9,158 nt of DNA from DATLEX01 sp035525015 (GTDB lineage: Bacteria > Acidobacteriota > Thermoanaerobaculia > Gp7-AA8), in NCBI GenBank assembly GCA_035525015.1, contig DATLFC010000174.1, positions 1 to 9,158 of the forward strand, read 5' to 3'. Below the pieces are notes generated by a model. It saw only the letters and a list, made by a program, of their open reading frames with translations. It did no database searches and was not told the DNA's origin. The translations under genes and the position numbers were made by a program. Below are positions 1 to 5,964 of this stretch, piece by piece (within the stretch, counting starts at the first letter, position 1; each line of letters opens with the position of its first letter).

Positions 1-166
1 AGAGCCGAGTCGGGTAATCTTCGCCGGCGGCGGCGCCGTATCCCGCGGTCAGCGAGTCGCCGAACGCGATGATCGCCGTGCCGCGGGAATCGAGATTGCG
101 AACGTCGTCATACCGGGAGCAGGCGGCGAGCGCGAGGAGGAGCATGTACAGGTATCTGCGATACAT
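1..166 (-). CDS. GDSL/SGNH-family hydrolase lipoprotein, N-terminal part (cut by window start)
   Basis: Reading the minus strand from the ATG at 166-164 gives 55 residues before the window edge. The N-terminus is basic (MYRRYLY), followed by a short hydrophobic stretch and a lipobox LAAC with the lipidation cysteine at residue 16. This predicts a lipoprotein exported and anchored to a membrane. Residues 35-43 read FGDSLTAGY, the block I signature of GDSL/SGNH esterases (TesA/arylesterase type), with S38 as nucleophile. The rest of the catalytic machinery lies outside the window, so the substrate (thioester, lysophospholipid or aryl ester) cannot be assigned. An ATG at 145-143 is an alternative start, but it leaves only eight residues before the cysteine, short for a signal peptide. 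No clear Shine-Dalgarno precedes either start. The gene is divergent from psd and overlaps its first codons by 23 bp. Confidence 0.8.
   Translation of the reverse strand, partial: MYRRYLYMLLLALAACSRYDDVRNLDSRGTAIIAFGDSLTAGYGAAAGEDYPTRL
134..140 (+). promoter_or_regulatory. Shine-Dalgarno-like GAGGAGG before psd
   Basis: GAGGAGG ends 3 nt before the ATG at 144, closer than the usual spacing. It is the only strong ribosome-binding match near this start and favours 144 over 69. On the other strand these bases encode the hydrophobic leucines of the divergent lipoprotein signal peptide, so part of the purine richness may be coincidental. Confidence 0.5.
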
Positions 167-971
167 TCCGAAGAACAATCTTAGCCGGGTCCTGGGGCGG
201 CTGGTCCATCTGCGGCTGCCGCGGCCGGTGGCGCGGAGGCTCGTCCGATGGTTCGCCGACTACTACGAGATCGACGTCGACGCGGCGGAGCGTCCGCTGC
301 ACGAATATCCGTCCATCGGGCATTTCTTCGTGCGCGATCTCCGCGAGGGACTCCGTCCGATCGAAGGCGAGCTCGTCAGCCCCGTGGACGGCCTCCTCCG
401 GAACTTCGGCGTCGTCCGCAACGGCCGGCTGGAGCAGGTCAAGGGAAAGAGCTACACGCTGCAGCGCTTCCTCGGCGACGAGACCGACGCCGCGCGGTAC
501 GAGAACGGGTTCTTCTTCAATTTCTATCTGGCACCGCAGGACTACCACCACGTCCATGCACCCGTCGGCGGCGCGATCCGCAGGAGCGTCCACATCCCGG
601 GGAAGTTGTGGCCGGTCAATGACTGGTCGCTGGCGAACATCGACGAGCTCTTCTCGATCAACGAGCGCGTCGTGACCTGCATCGACTCCGCGCTCGGCCG
701 CGTGGCGGTGGTCATGGTCGGCGCCACGAACGTCGGCAAGATCTCCGTCGCCTACGACTCCTTCATCTCCAACGTCAGCGGAACGAAGACCCCCGCCACC
801 CGCGACTACGCCCCCCCCATCCCCATCGCCCCCGGCGACCGCCTCGGCACCTTCCACATGGGCTCGAGCGTCGTCATCCTCCTCGAGCCCGCGCGCCTCC
901 CCCCCACCCCCATCGATATCCCCCCCGGCACCAGGCTCCGCTACGGCCAAAAGTTGGTGTCAGGTCTGTAA
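144..971 (+). CDS. psd: Phosphatidylserine decarboxylase proenzyme (E. coli Psd type)
   Basis: Membrane-associated pyruvoyl enzyme that converts phosphatidylserine to phosphatidylethanolamine, here 275 residues. From the ATG at 144 the N-terminus (MYRYLRYIPKNNLSRVLGRL) aligns from memory with that of E. coli Psd. The in-frame ATG at 69 would add 25 residues unlike the family. Family landmarks: D82 in SPVDG, H135 and H138 in DYHHVHAP, and the self-cleavage site MGSS at 239-242 (LGST in E. coli). Cleavage between G240 and S241 would give the beta chain and the pyruvoyl-bearing alpha chain. GAGGAGG at 134-140 lies only 3 nt before the ATG. The 3' end is unusual: the last six codons (KLVSGL) and the TAA come from the left terminal repeat of the adjacent transposon. 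The protein still reaches the family's usual C-terminal YGQxL region, so it looks functional. Codons near the end are extremely C-rich. Confidence 0.92.
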   Translation: MYRYLRYIPKNNLSRVLGRLVHLRLPRPVARRLVRWFADYYEIDVDAAERPLHEYPSIGHFFVRDLREGLRPIEGELVSPVDGLLRNFGVVRNGRLEQVKGKSYTLQRFLGDETDAARYENGFFFNFYLAPQDYHHVHAPVGGAIRRSVHIPGKLWPVNDWSLANIDELFSINERVVTCIDSALGRVAVVMVGATNVGKISVAYDSFISNVSGTKTPATRDYAPPIPIAPGDRLGTFHMGSSVVILLEPARLPPTPIDIPPGTRLRYGQKLVSGL

Positions 972-987
972 AAGCAACTTCACACCA
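951..987 (+). repeat. Left terminal inverted repeat of the RAYT element
   Basis: 37-bp repeat starting AAGTTGGTGTCAGGTCTGTA and ending CACACCA. It is itself hairpin-forming: AAGTTG (951-956) can pair with CAACTT (975-980). The repeat codes on both strands: the last six codons and stop of psd on the plus strand, and the last residues (GVKLLLQT) and TGA of the transposase on the minus strand. The two genes overlap convergently by 12 bp inside it. Confidence 0.88.
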
Positions 988-1958
988 GATTTGATGGGTT
1001 GTCGGAGGCTTGCGCGGATCCGCGACAGAAGCTCGGCATAGTCCGGTTCACGCAGCGACAACTCCCTGCTTCGCGCCCGCAGTTTCGCAGCCGCCTGCGG
1101 CGAGATCCCGAGGCTCGATGCAATCTGTCCGAAGGAGACGCCACATTCATCGTGACCGAGGTCGGCGATCAGCTTCCTTGCCGGACCCTCTGTTCTTCGG
1201 CGGAGATCGAGCTCGGTGAGCCGCAGGTCGCGTTTCACGATGCTCAACAGCTCGTCGAAGTCGCAGCGGATCACGTGGCGCTGCCGATCAGGGTGCTCGA
1301 TGCTCGGCGATCGAGCATCGATCCATTTCTGAATCCGCTCGCAGAACTCCTGCGAGCCGATGATCCAGCCGTTGATCGTCGCGGAATGGGGGTCGTACTC
1401 CACGTCGCGCGGCCTGTTCACGAATTCGCGGAACTTCCGTTGCGCGAGGCGCCGATCCTTCGGGTTGAACTGCGCCAGCGTCGAGTCGACCTCCAGCCAC
1501 TCCGGCACCGGCTGAAATCCGGCGGTCGCCAGATAGCTGCTCCAGGGCCAGTCAGCGGGCGAGCCAACCATTCGTGCGCGGACTGGATTCAGCGGAACGT
1601 ACCGGACCAGCTCCAGCAGATGGGTTTCGCGCTCGACCGGTTTCGCATCGAATCGATGCTGAAACAGGTGCCCGACAAGGCCGTGAACGCTGTTGAAGCG
1701 TCGCGAATACTCGCCGAGGAAGTCACGCATGCCCTCGGACAGATTTGCGAGCGGCGTCGTCACGACCAGGTGCAGGTGATTAGTCATCAGAACCCACGCG
1801 TGCAGAAGCCACCGGCGGTCGCAAACGACGCGCGCTAGGAGCTCCACGACCGTGAGCCGATCCTCGTCATCCAGGACGATGTCCCCTTTTCGGTTTCCGC
1901 GGGCAGTGACGTGGTAGAGACACTCCGGTTCTATGTAACGCAGCGGTCGAGTCATCAC
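960..1958 (-). CDS. REP-associated tyrosine transposase (RAYT, Y1/HUH family) with C-terminal HTH extension
   Basis: 332-residue single-strand DNA transposase. The N-terminal half is the Y1_Tnp domain: HVTARGNRK at 16-24, the metal-binding HUH motif HLH at 61-63 (MTNHLHLVV), and the probable nucleophile Y84 in GEYSRRFN, followed by GHLFQHRFDAK. The next block, LVRYVPLNPVRARMV, with WPWSSY, is typical of RAYTs. The C-terminal third (about 230-300) is an added helical region. It ends in a helix-turn-helix, VSFGQIASSLGISPQAAAKL, and resembles the DNA-binding domain IV of DnaA; this is my inference. E. coli TnpA-REP is about half this length. The start is GTG at 1958 or the adjacent ATG at 1955. 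A GGAG at about 1973-1976 is too far upstream to decide. The last residues are encoded inside the left terminal repeat. No frame disruption is seen, so it may be active. Confidence 0.9.
   Translation of the reverse strand: MMTRPLRYIEPECLYHVTARGNRKGDIVLDDEDRLTVVELLARVVCDRRWLLHAWVLMTNHLHLVVTTPLANLSEGMRDFLGEYSRRFNSVHGLVGHLFQHRFDAKPVERETHLLELVRYVPLNPVRARMVGSPADWPWSSYLATAGFQPVPEWLEVDSTLAQFNPKDRRLAQRKFREFVNRPRDVEYDPHSATINGWIIGSQEFCERIQKWIDARSPSIEHPDRQRHVIRCDFDELLSIVKRDLRLTELDLRRRTEGPARKLIADLGHDECGVSFGQIASSLGISPQAAAKLRARSRELSLREPDYAELLSRIRASLRQPIKSGVKLLLQT
1298..1320. repeat. Perfect 9-bp hairpin inside the transposase gene
   Basis: CGATGCTCG (1298-1306) and CGAGCATCG (1312-1320) form a perfect stem with a 5-nt loop. 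It encodes a linker (ARSPSIEHPD) between the Y1 domain and the C-terminal extension. GTGCTCG-ATGCTCG at 1293-1306 is also two tandem 7-bp near-copies, which recalls the larger heptad hairpins elsewhere in the window. Confidence 0.5.
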
Positions 1959-2053
1959 GATTGCGACGGACGCTCCGACGAATGCGGGCTGGAGCCGGCC
2001 AGGTGGGATGCGTAGAGTACTTCGGCCACGTCCGTGACGGCTACCACCACTAA

Positions 2054-2090
2054 TGGTGCGAAGTTGTTTTTACAGACCTGACACCAACTT
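2054..2090 (-). repeat. Right terminal inverted repeat of the RAYT element
   Basis: Reverse complement of the left repeat with two differences. The inner edge overlaps a small extra hairpin: CACCA at 2045-2049 pairs with TGGTG at 2054-2058. Y1 transposases recognise such subterminal hairpins, so this may be a substrate feature. The outer edge lies 17 bp before the pntA start codon, and the repeat carries TTTACA at 2069-2074, a possible -35 element. Confidence 0.88.
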
Positions 2091-2098
2091 CATACAAT
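2069..2098 (+). promoter_or_regulatory. Candidate sigma70-type promoter at the transposon-pntA junction
   Basis: TTTACA (2069-2074) and TACAAT (2093-2098) each match the sigma70 -35 and -10 consensus at five of six positions, with an 18-bp spacer. The -35 is inside the transposon's right repeat and the -10 is in the DNA outside it. Transcription would start near 2105, almost at the pntA ATG (2108), so the message would be leaderless or nearly so. This agrees with the absence of a Shine-Dalgarno there. Sigma70 consensus may not apply in this unidentified organism. Confidence 0.4.
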
Positions 2099-2107
2099 CG
2101 CGGGCGC

Positions 2108-3199
2108 ATGGCGGGATTGTTTGTTCCAAAAGAGCGGGGAGATGGGGAAACCAGGGTGGCGGCGACGCCGGAGTCGGTGAAGGCGTTCGTCAAGGGGGGG
2201 TTGAGCGTATCCGTCGAGAGGGGGGCGGGGGAGAAGGCCTTCATCTCGGACGAACAGTACCGGGCGGCGGGGGCGACGATCGCCGACACCATCGACACGG
2301 CCGACATCGTGGCCGCGGTCGGCATCCCGGCGGTGCAGCGGATGAAACCGGGCGCCATCCTGATCGGTCTCCTGGCCCCGCATCGCAACCGCGACCTCGT
2401 GCAGACGATGGCCAGCGGCCAGATCACGAGCCTGGCGATGGAGCTGATCCCCCGCATCACGCGGGCGCAGCCGATGGACGCCCTCTCGTCGCAAGCCAGC
2501 ATCGGCGGGTACAAGGCCGTGATCGTCGCCGCGAACGAGCTGCCCCGCTACTTCCCGCTCCTGATGACGGCCGCCGGCACGATCAAGCCGGCGAAGGTGG
2601 TCATCATGGGCGCCGGCGTGGCCGGGCTGCAGGCGCTGGCCACCGCGAAACGACTCGGCGCGGTCGTGGAAGTCTCCGACATCCGCCCGGCGGTCAAGGA
2701 GCAGGTGCAGTCGCTCGGCGGACGCTTCATCGATCTGCCGATGGAGGAGAGCGGTGAAGGCGTGGGCGGCTACGCGAAGGAAGTGAGCGCCGATTTCCTC
2801 CGGAAGCAGCGGGAGATCGTGACGCGCCACGTGGCCGCGGCGGACGTGGTGATCACCACAGCGCAGGTTCCCGGCAAGAAGGCCCCGGTGCTCGTGACGC
2901 GCGACATGGTCGAGCAGATGCGCCCCGGAACGCTGATCATCGACCTGGCCGTCGAATCGGGCGGCAACTGCGAGCTGTCGCAGGCGGGCGAGGTCAACCA
3001 CAACGGCGTCCGCATCCTCGGCTTCACGAACCTGCCGGGGACGATGCCTGCCGACGCCAGCCTCCTCTACTCGCGCAACGTGCAGGCCCTGACGTTCGAG
3101 ATCGTGCAGAAGGGGGCCATCACGCTCGACATGGACAACGAGATCATCCGCGGCGCGCTGCTGACGCATGCCGGGAAGATCGTGAAGGAGACTGCCTAA
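2108..3199 (+). CDS. pntA: NAD(P) transhydrogenase alpha subunit, NAD(H)-binding part (domain I)
   Basis: 363-residue soluble domain I of proton-translocating transhydrogenase, which binds NADH and passes hydride to NADP+ on PntB. Landmarks: N-terminal VPKER-ETRVAATPESV; the nucleotide-site motif RAQPMDALSSQASIGGYKAV (119-138, RAQxMDxLSSQ in the family); the Rossmann GxGxxG at 168-173 (GAGVAG), with acidic D191 after the second strand; the mobile loop GGYAKEVSADF (220-230); and IIDLAVESGGNCELS near 277-291. It lacks the membrane helices of the fused E. coli PntA, so this is the split, Rhodospirillum-like form (often called PntAA). Alanine dehydrogenase is the nearest alternative but is excluded by the next two genes. 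No Shine-Dalgarno precedes the ATG. The first 60 codons are unusually G-rich. Confidence 0.95.
   Translation: MAGLFVPKERGDGETRVAATPESVKAFVKGGLSVSVERGAGEKAFISDEQYRAAGATIADTIDTADIVAAVGIPAVQRMKPGAILIGLLAPHRNRDLVQTMASGQITSLAMELIPRITRAQPMDALSSQASIGGYKAVIVAANELPRYFPLLMTAAGTIKPAKVVIMGAGVAGLQALATAKRLGAVVEVSDIRPAVKEQVQSLGGRFIDLPMEESGEGVGGYAKEVSADFLRKQREIVTRHVAAADVVITTAQVPGKKAPVLVTRDMVEQMRPGTLIIDLAVESGGNCELSQAGEVNHNGVRILGFTNLPGTMPADASLLYSRNVQALTFEIVQKGAITLDMDNEIIRGALLTHAGKIVKETA
3184..3190 (+). promoter_or_regulatory. Ribosome binding site for pntAB
   Basis: GAAGGAG, 9 nt before the GTG at 3200, is a good Shine-Dalgarno inside the end of pntA. It decides the GTG start of the small subunit, which begins on the base directly after the pntA stop codon. 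Confidence 0.7.
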
Positions 3200-3484
3200 G
3201 TGGGTCCGCTTCTGATCGGCATCTATCTGTTCGTACTTGCGATGTTCGTCGGGTTCGAGATCATCACCAAAGTGCCGCCGACGCTGCACACGCCGCTCAT
3301 GTCGGGGGCGAACGCGATCTCGGGCATCACCATCGTCGGGGCGCTGCTCGCCGCCGGCACCGGGAACATCACCGTCAGCAACATCCTCGGATTCCTGGCG
3401 ATCGTCCTGGCCATGGTCAACGTCGTCGGCGGGTTCACCGTCACCGACCGCATGCTCAAGATGTTCGGGCGGAAGAAAGCATGA
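3200..3484 (+). CDS. pntAB: NAD(P) transhydrogenase small membrane subunit (PntAB)
   Basis: 94 residues with three predicted membrane helices (about 3-20, 36-54 and 60-78). It corresponds to the C-terminal membrane part of E. coli PntA and contributes to the proton channel (domain II) with PntB. Family signatures: the conserved PPTLHTPLMSGANAISG around 26-42 with H30, and the end GGFTVTDRMLKMFGRKK. It is shorter than the Rhodospirillum subunit but has the full three-helix core. The start is GTG, directly after the pntA TAA. The TGA stop overlaps the pntB ATG (ATGA), consistent with translational coupling. Confidence 0.93.
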   Translation: MGPLLIGIYLFVLAMFVGFEIITKVPPTLHTPLMSGANAISGITIVGALLAAGTGNITVSNILGFLAIVLAMVNVVGGFTVTDRMLKMFGRKKA

Positions 3485-4902
3485 ACGACGCGCTCGCCCA
3501 GATTCTCTACCTCGTCTCCGCGGCGCTGTTCATCATCGGCCTCAAAGGGCTGACGAAGGTCAAGTCGGCGCGGCGCGGCAGCTCCCTGGCCGCGCTCGGC
3601 ATGCTGCTCGCCATCGTCGGCACGCTGATCGAGGCCGGCCGCATCGACTACCGGTGGATCATCGCCGGCGTGCTGATCGGCAGCGTCATCGGCTGGATCA
3701 GCGCCCTGCGCGTCCCGATGACGATGATGCCGGAGATGGTGGCCATCTTCAACGGATCGGGCGGCGGCGCCTCCGCGCTCGTGGCCATCTCCACGCTCTA
3801 CCTCGTCTACATCGAGCCGGGACGCACCGACCGGCTGGCCGACGCCATCGGCGGCTCCTCGGCGCTGACCATCGCCATCTCGATCCTCATCGGCTGCGTC
3901 ACGCTCAGCGGCAGCGCCATCGCCTTCCTGAAACTCCAGGGGAAGGGTGTGAAGAGCGGGCCGGTCCTGATTCCGGGCCGGCACGTCATCAACGCTGTGC
4001 TCTTCCTCATCCCGCTCGCCGTCGGTCTCTGGTTCGCCTTCGGCACGCTGGCCCCCGGAACGTACGCGCTGCTGGCCTGGGTGGTGGCGATTCTCTCGCT
4101 CGTCCTCGGCGTCATGCTGGTCATCCCCATCGGCGGCGCCGACATGCCCGTCGTCATCTCCCTTCTGAATTCGTACTCGGGACTGGCGGCGGCGGCGACC
4201 GGCTTCGTGATCAATAACGCCATGCTGATCGTTGCCGGCGCCCTCGTCGGCGCTTCGGGTCTCATCCTGACGAAAGTCATGACCGTGGCCATGAACCGTT
4301 CGCTCGTCAACGTCATCTTCGGCGGCTTCGGCGCGGTGGCGGAGGGAGCGGGAGGGAGCAGCGAGTACGGACCGGTGAAATCGGGCGGACCGGAAGAGGC
4401 CGCGATGCTCCTCGACGCGGCCGAGAAAGTGATCGTCATCCCCGGCTACGGACTGGCGGTTGCGCAGGCGCAGCATACGGTTGGCGAAATCGCCGACATC
4501 CTCGAGGCCAAGGGGGCGCAGGTGCTCTACGCGATCCACCCCGTGGCGGGGCGAATGCCCGGTCACATGAACGTGCTGCTCGCCGAGGCGGACATCCCGT
4601 ACGAGAAGCTGCTGGAGCTGGACGACTCGAACCGGGAGTTGAAAACGGCTGACGTCGCTCTGATCATCGGAGCGAACGACGTCGTCAACCCGGCGGCCTC
4701 GAAAGACAAGACGAGCCCGATTGCCGGCATGCCAATCATCGAGGCGTGGAACGCCCGCTCGGTCGTGGTCATCAAGCGGTCGATGAGTCCCGGCTTCGCC
4801 GGCATCAAGAACGAGCTGTTCGAGTACCCGAACACGATGATGCTGTTCCTCGACGCGAAGAAGGCGCTGCAGGGGATCGTGGCCGAGCTGAAGCAGCTCT
4901 GA
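3481..4902 (+). CDS. pntB: NAD(P) transhydrogenase beta subunit
   Basis: 473 residues: an N-terminal membrane domain with about nine helices (roughly 1-285), then the NADP(H)-binding domain III (about 305-473). Domain III landmarks: IPGYGLAVAQAQH (320-332), HPVAGRMPGHMNVLLAEA (353-370), GANDVVNPAA (397-406) and KRSMSPGFAG (432-441). The membrane domain has GGADMPVVISLLNSYSG (218-234) and NRSLVNVIFGGFG. In the helix MMPEMVAIFNGSGGGASALVA (82-102), N91 lies where E. coli PntB has its proton-pathway His91, by alignment from memory. The enzyme uses the proton-motive force to drive NADH + NADP+ to NAD+ + NADPH. The ATG overlaps the pntAB stop by 4 nt. The gene ends 13 nt from the end of the convergent lysR. 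Confidence 0.96.
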   Translation: MNDALAQILYLVSAALFIIGLKGLTKVKSARRGSSLAALGMLLAIVGTLIEAGRIDYRWIIAGVLIGSVIGWISALRVPMTMMPEMVAIFNGSGGGASALVAISTLYLVYIEPGRTDRLADAIGGSSALTIAISILIGCVTLSGSAIAFLKLQGKGVKSGPVLIPGRHVINAVLFLIPLAVGLWFAFGTLAPGTYALLAWVVAILSLVLGVMLVIPIGGADMPVVISLLNSYSGLAAAATGFVINNAMLIVAGALVGASGLILTKVMTVAMNRSLVNVIFGGFGAVAEGAGGSSEYGPVKSGGPEEAAMLLDAAEKVIVIPGYGLAVAQAQHTVGEIADILEAKGAQVLYAIHPVAGRMPGHMNVLLAEADIPYEKLLELDDSNRELKTADVALIIGANDVVNPAASKDKTSPIAGMPIIEAWNARSVVVIKRSMSPGFAGIKNELFEYPNTMMLFLDAKKALQGIVAELKQL

Positions 4903-4915
4903 CGGGAACGACCGG

Positions 4916-5827
4916 CTACCGGCTCGGCGGTTTTCCGCCGAACTGCTTTCGCATCGTCTCGAAGATGCGCAGCGCTTCGCTGACCGCGCGCGGCACGTAC
5001 TCCGACCGGAGAAACACCCATCCCGTCTCGCGGAAGAGGTGGCGGCCGCGGACGCGCGTCCAGGCGTAGCGGCCGGTGCGGATCTCGCCGGCGATCGCCG
5101 AGTACGGCAGCAGCGACACGCCGAGGCCGTTGGAGACCATGGCCTTGATGATCTGGACGTTCTGCGTCTCCATGGCGATCTTCATGGGGACCTCCTCGTC
5201 GCGGAAGAACTCGTCGAGGACGCGGCGCGTGTTCGAGCCCGGCTCGAAGAGGATCAGCGGATAGCGGCCGAGCGTTCGCGCGTCGACGCTGCGCTCGCGC
5301 GCCAGGGGGTGGTTCCCCTCCGTGACCACGACCAGCTCCTCCTTCATCACCGGCCGCACATCGAGATCTTCCTCGACGATCGGCAGCGTGAGCAGGGCGA
5401 GGTCGAGCTGCCGCGTGCGGAGCTTTCGGATGAGCACGTCCGCCTCTCCGGTGATGACGTGCAGGTCGACGTCCTTGTGCCGGGCACGGAACTTCTTCAG
5501 CAGCTTCGGCAGAACGTACAGAGAGACGGTCATGCCTCCGCCGACGGTCAGCGAGCCGCGAAGCCGCTTCTGCGTGTCGGAGATCTGGGCGACGGCGTCC
5601 TGCACCTCGCGATCGATGCGCGTCGCCGTGGCCAGCAGCAGCTCACCGTGCGGCGTCAGCGTCACCCCCTTCGCGCTCCGGTGGAGGAGAAGCGTGCCGA
5701 GCTCCTGCTCGAGAAGCTGCAGCTGCCGGCTGATCGCCGACTGCGACACGTGCAGCCGCCCCGCAGCGCGGGTGAACGCTCCCTCCTCGGCGACGGCACG
5801 GAACATCTGGAGCTGGCGGAGGTCCAT
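4916..5827 (-). CDS. LysR-family transcriptional regulator, divergent from gltB
   Basis: 303 residues, full length for the family. The N-terminal winged HTH starts MDLRQLQMFRAVAEEGAFTRAA; the recognition region SQSAISRQLQLLEQELG (28-44) and LTPHGELLL (57-65) are classic LysR. The effector-binding domain runs from about 92 to 295, with the two-lobe fold indicated by LPKLLKKF, LDLALLTLP (141-149) and the second-lobe return VSNGLGVSLLP (231-241). The effector cannot be read from sequence. The gene is convergent with pntB and divergent from gltB, the arrangement of Bacillus GltC and gltAB, so it may regulate gltB; CbbR/CysL-like regulators are equally similar by eye. ATG at 5827; heptad repeats extend to 7 nt upstream of it and provide the only purine-rich ribosome-binding candidate. 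Confidence 0.92.
   Translation of the reverse strand: MDLRQLQMFRAVAEEGAFTRAAGRLHVSQSAISRQLQLLEQELGTLLLHRSAKGVTLTPHGELLLATATRIDREVQDAVAQISDTQKRLRGSLTVGGGMTVSLYVLPKLLKKFRARHKDVDLHVITGEADVLIRKLRTRQLDLALLTLPIVEEDLDVRPVMKEELVVVTEGNHPLARERSVDARTLGRYPLILFEPGSNTRRVLDEFFRDEEVPMKIAMETQNVQIIKAMVSNGLGVSLLPYSAIAGEIRTGRYAWTRVRGRHLFRETGWVFLRSEYVPRAVSEALRIFETMRKQFGGKPPSR
4924..4941. terminator. Possible terminator-like hairpin at the pntB/lysR junction
   Basis: TCGGCGG (4924-4930), a TTTT loop and CCGCCGA (4935-4941) form a perfect 7-bp GC-rich stem. It starts 22 nt after the pntB stop and lies inside the last codons of lysR. There is no T-run after it on the plus strand, so it is not a canonical intrinsic terminator. 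It may end or attenuate pnt transcripts, or reflect lysR coding alone. Confidence 0.3.
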
Positions 5828-5834
5828 GGTTTCT

Positions 5835-5934
5835 AGCTCTCAGCTCTAAGCTCTCAGCTCTCAGGGCGCTCGCGGCAAAAGCCTCTCGAGAGCTGAGAGC
5901 TGAGAGCTGAGAGCTGAGAGCTGAGAGCTGAGAG
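5835..5934. repeat. Heptad-repeat hairpin locus 1 (unit AGCTCTC / GAGAGCT)
   Basis: Left arm 5835-5864 has four tandem copies of AGCTCTC (one with a terminal A). Right arm 5891-5932 has six perfect tandem copies of AGCTGAG, the reverse-complement family, with partial units on both sides. The arms can form a stem of almost 30 bp with about one mismatch. The spacer includes the palindrome CTCTCGAGAG (5883-5892). The right arm can slide in 7-bp steps against the shorter left arm. It occupies most of the lysR-gltB intergenic region. Confidence 0.92.
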
Positions 5935-5937
5935 GCT

Positions 5938-5952
5938 ATCTCAAAACTCGAT
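5938..5952. promoter_or_regulatory. Candidate LysR-type operator, ATC-N9-GAT
   Basis: ATC (5938-5940), nine bases, GAT (5950-5952): an inverted repeat containing the T-N11-A core of LysR-family sites, identical in form to the NodD ATC-N9-GAT motif. It lies immediately after the heptad array and about 12 bp before the AT-rich -10 candidate of gltB, a normal place for an activator site. One short match in a 182-bp region can occur by chance. Confidence 0.4.
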
Positions 5953-5964
5953 CCCTCTCATGCC

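Larger units (their letters stand above)
951..2090. mobile_element. RAYT/Y1-type transposon with 37-bp inverted terminal repeats
   Basis: A single minus-strand Y1 transposase gene is bounded by two 37-bp inverted repeats, 951-987 and 2054-2090, matching at 35 of 37 positions. The element is 1,140 bp. The sequence just outside the two repeats shows no matching direct repeat, which fits the Y1 (HUH) mechanism, since these enzymes do not make target duplications. The element lies between psd and pntA without visibly disrupting either product. It could be a mobile unit or a single RAYT gene with its paired REP-like sequences; one window cannot distinguish these. Confidence 0.8.
1959..2107. other. 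Noncoding right end of the transposon and pntA upstream region
   Basis: 149 bp between the transposase start and pntA. It contains about 95 bp without recognised coding signal, then the small hairpin at 2045-2058, the right terminal repeat, and 17 bp of non-element DNA. Any promoter for the transposase (minus) and any nearby promoter for pnt (plus) must lie here. Confidence 0.6.

Noticed and set aside
69..143. Extended psd N-terminus from the ATG at 69
   Set aside because: The extra 25 residues do not resemble the family, and the same DNA encodes the conserved GDSL lipoprotein start on the other strand. GAGGAGG supports 144.
951..971. psd as a truncated pseudogene caused by the transposon
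   Set aside because: All catalytic motifs and the family's C-terminal segment are present; only the last six residues come from the element.
999..1838. Plus-strand open frame of 279 codons opposite the transposase
   Set aside because: It is antisense to a clear Y1 transposase, has no recognisable domain, and its codon pattern is the complement expected from a high-GC gene.
2108..3199. Alanine dehydrogenase instead of PntA
   Set aside because: The fold is related, but the RAQxMDxLSSQ motif, the GGYAKE loop and the directly coupled pntAB and pntB genes identify transhydrogenase.
3223..4566. Long minus-strand frame of 447 codons across pntAB and pntB
   Set aside because: It is low-complexity, charged and H/R/D/E-rich, the usual antisense shadow of high-GC membrane protein genes.
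5835..5934. CRISPR array
   Set aside because: The units are 7 bp and contiguous without unique spacers, and there are no cas genes.
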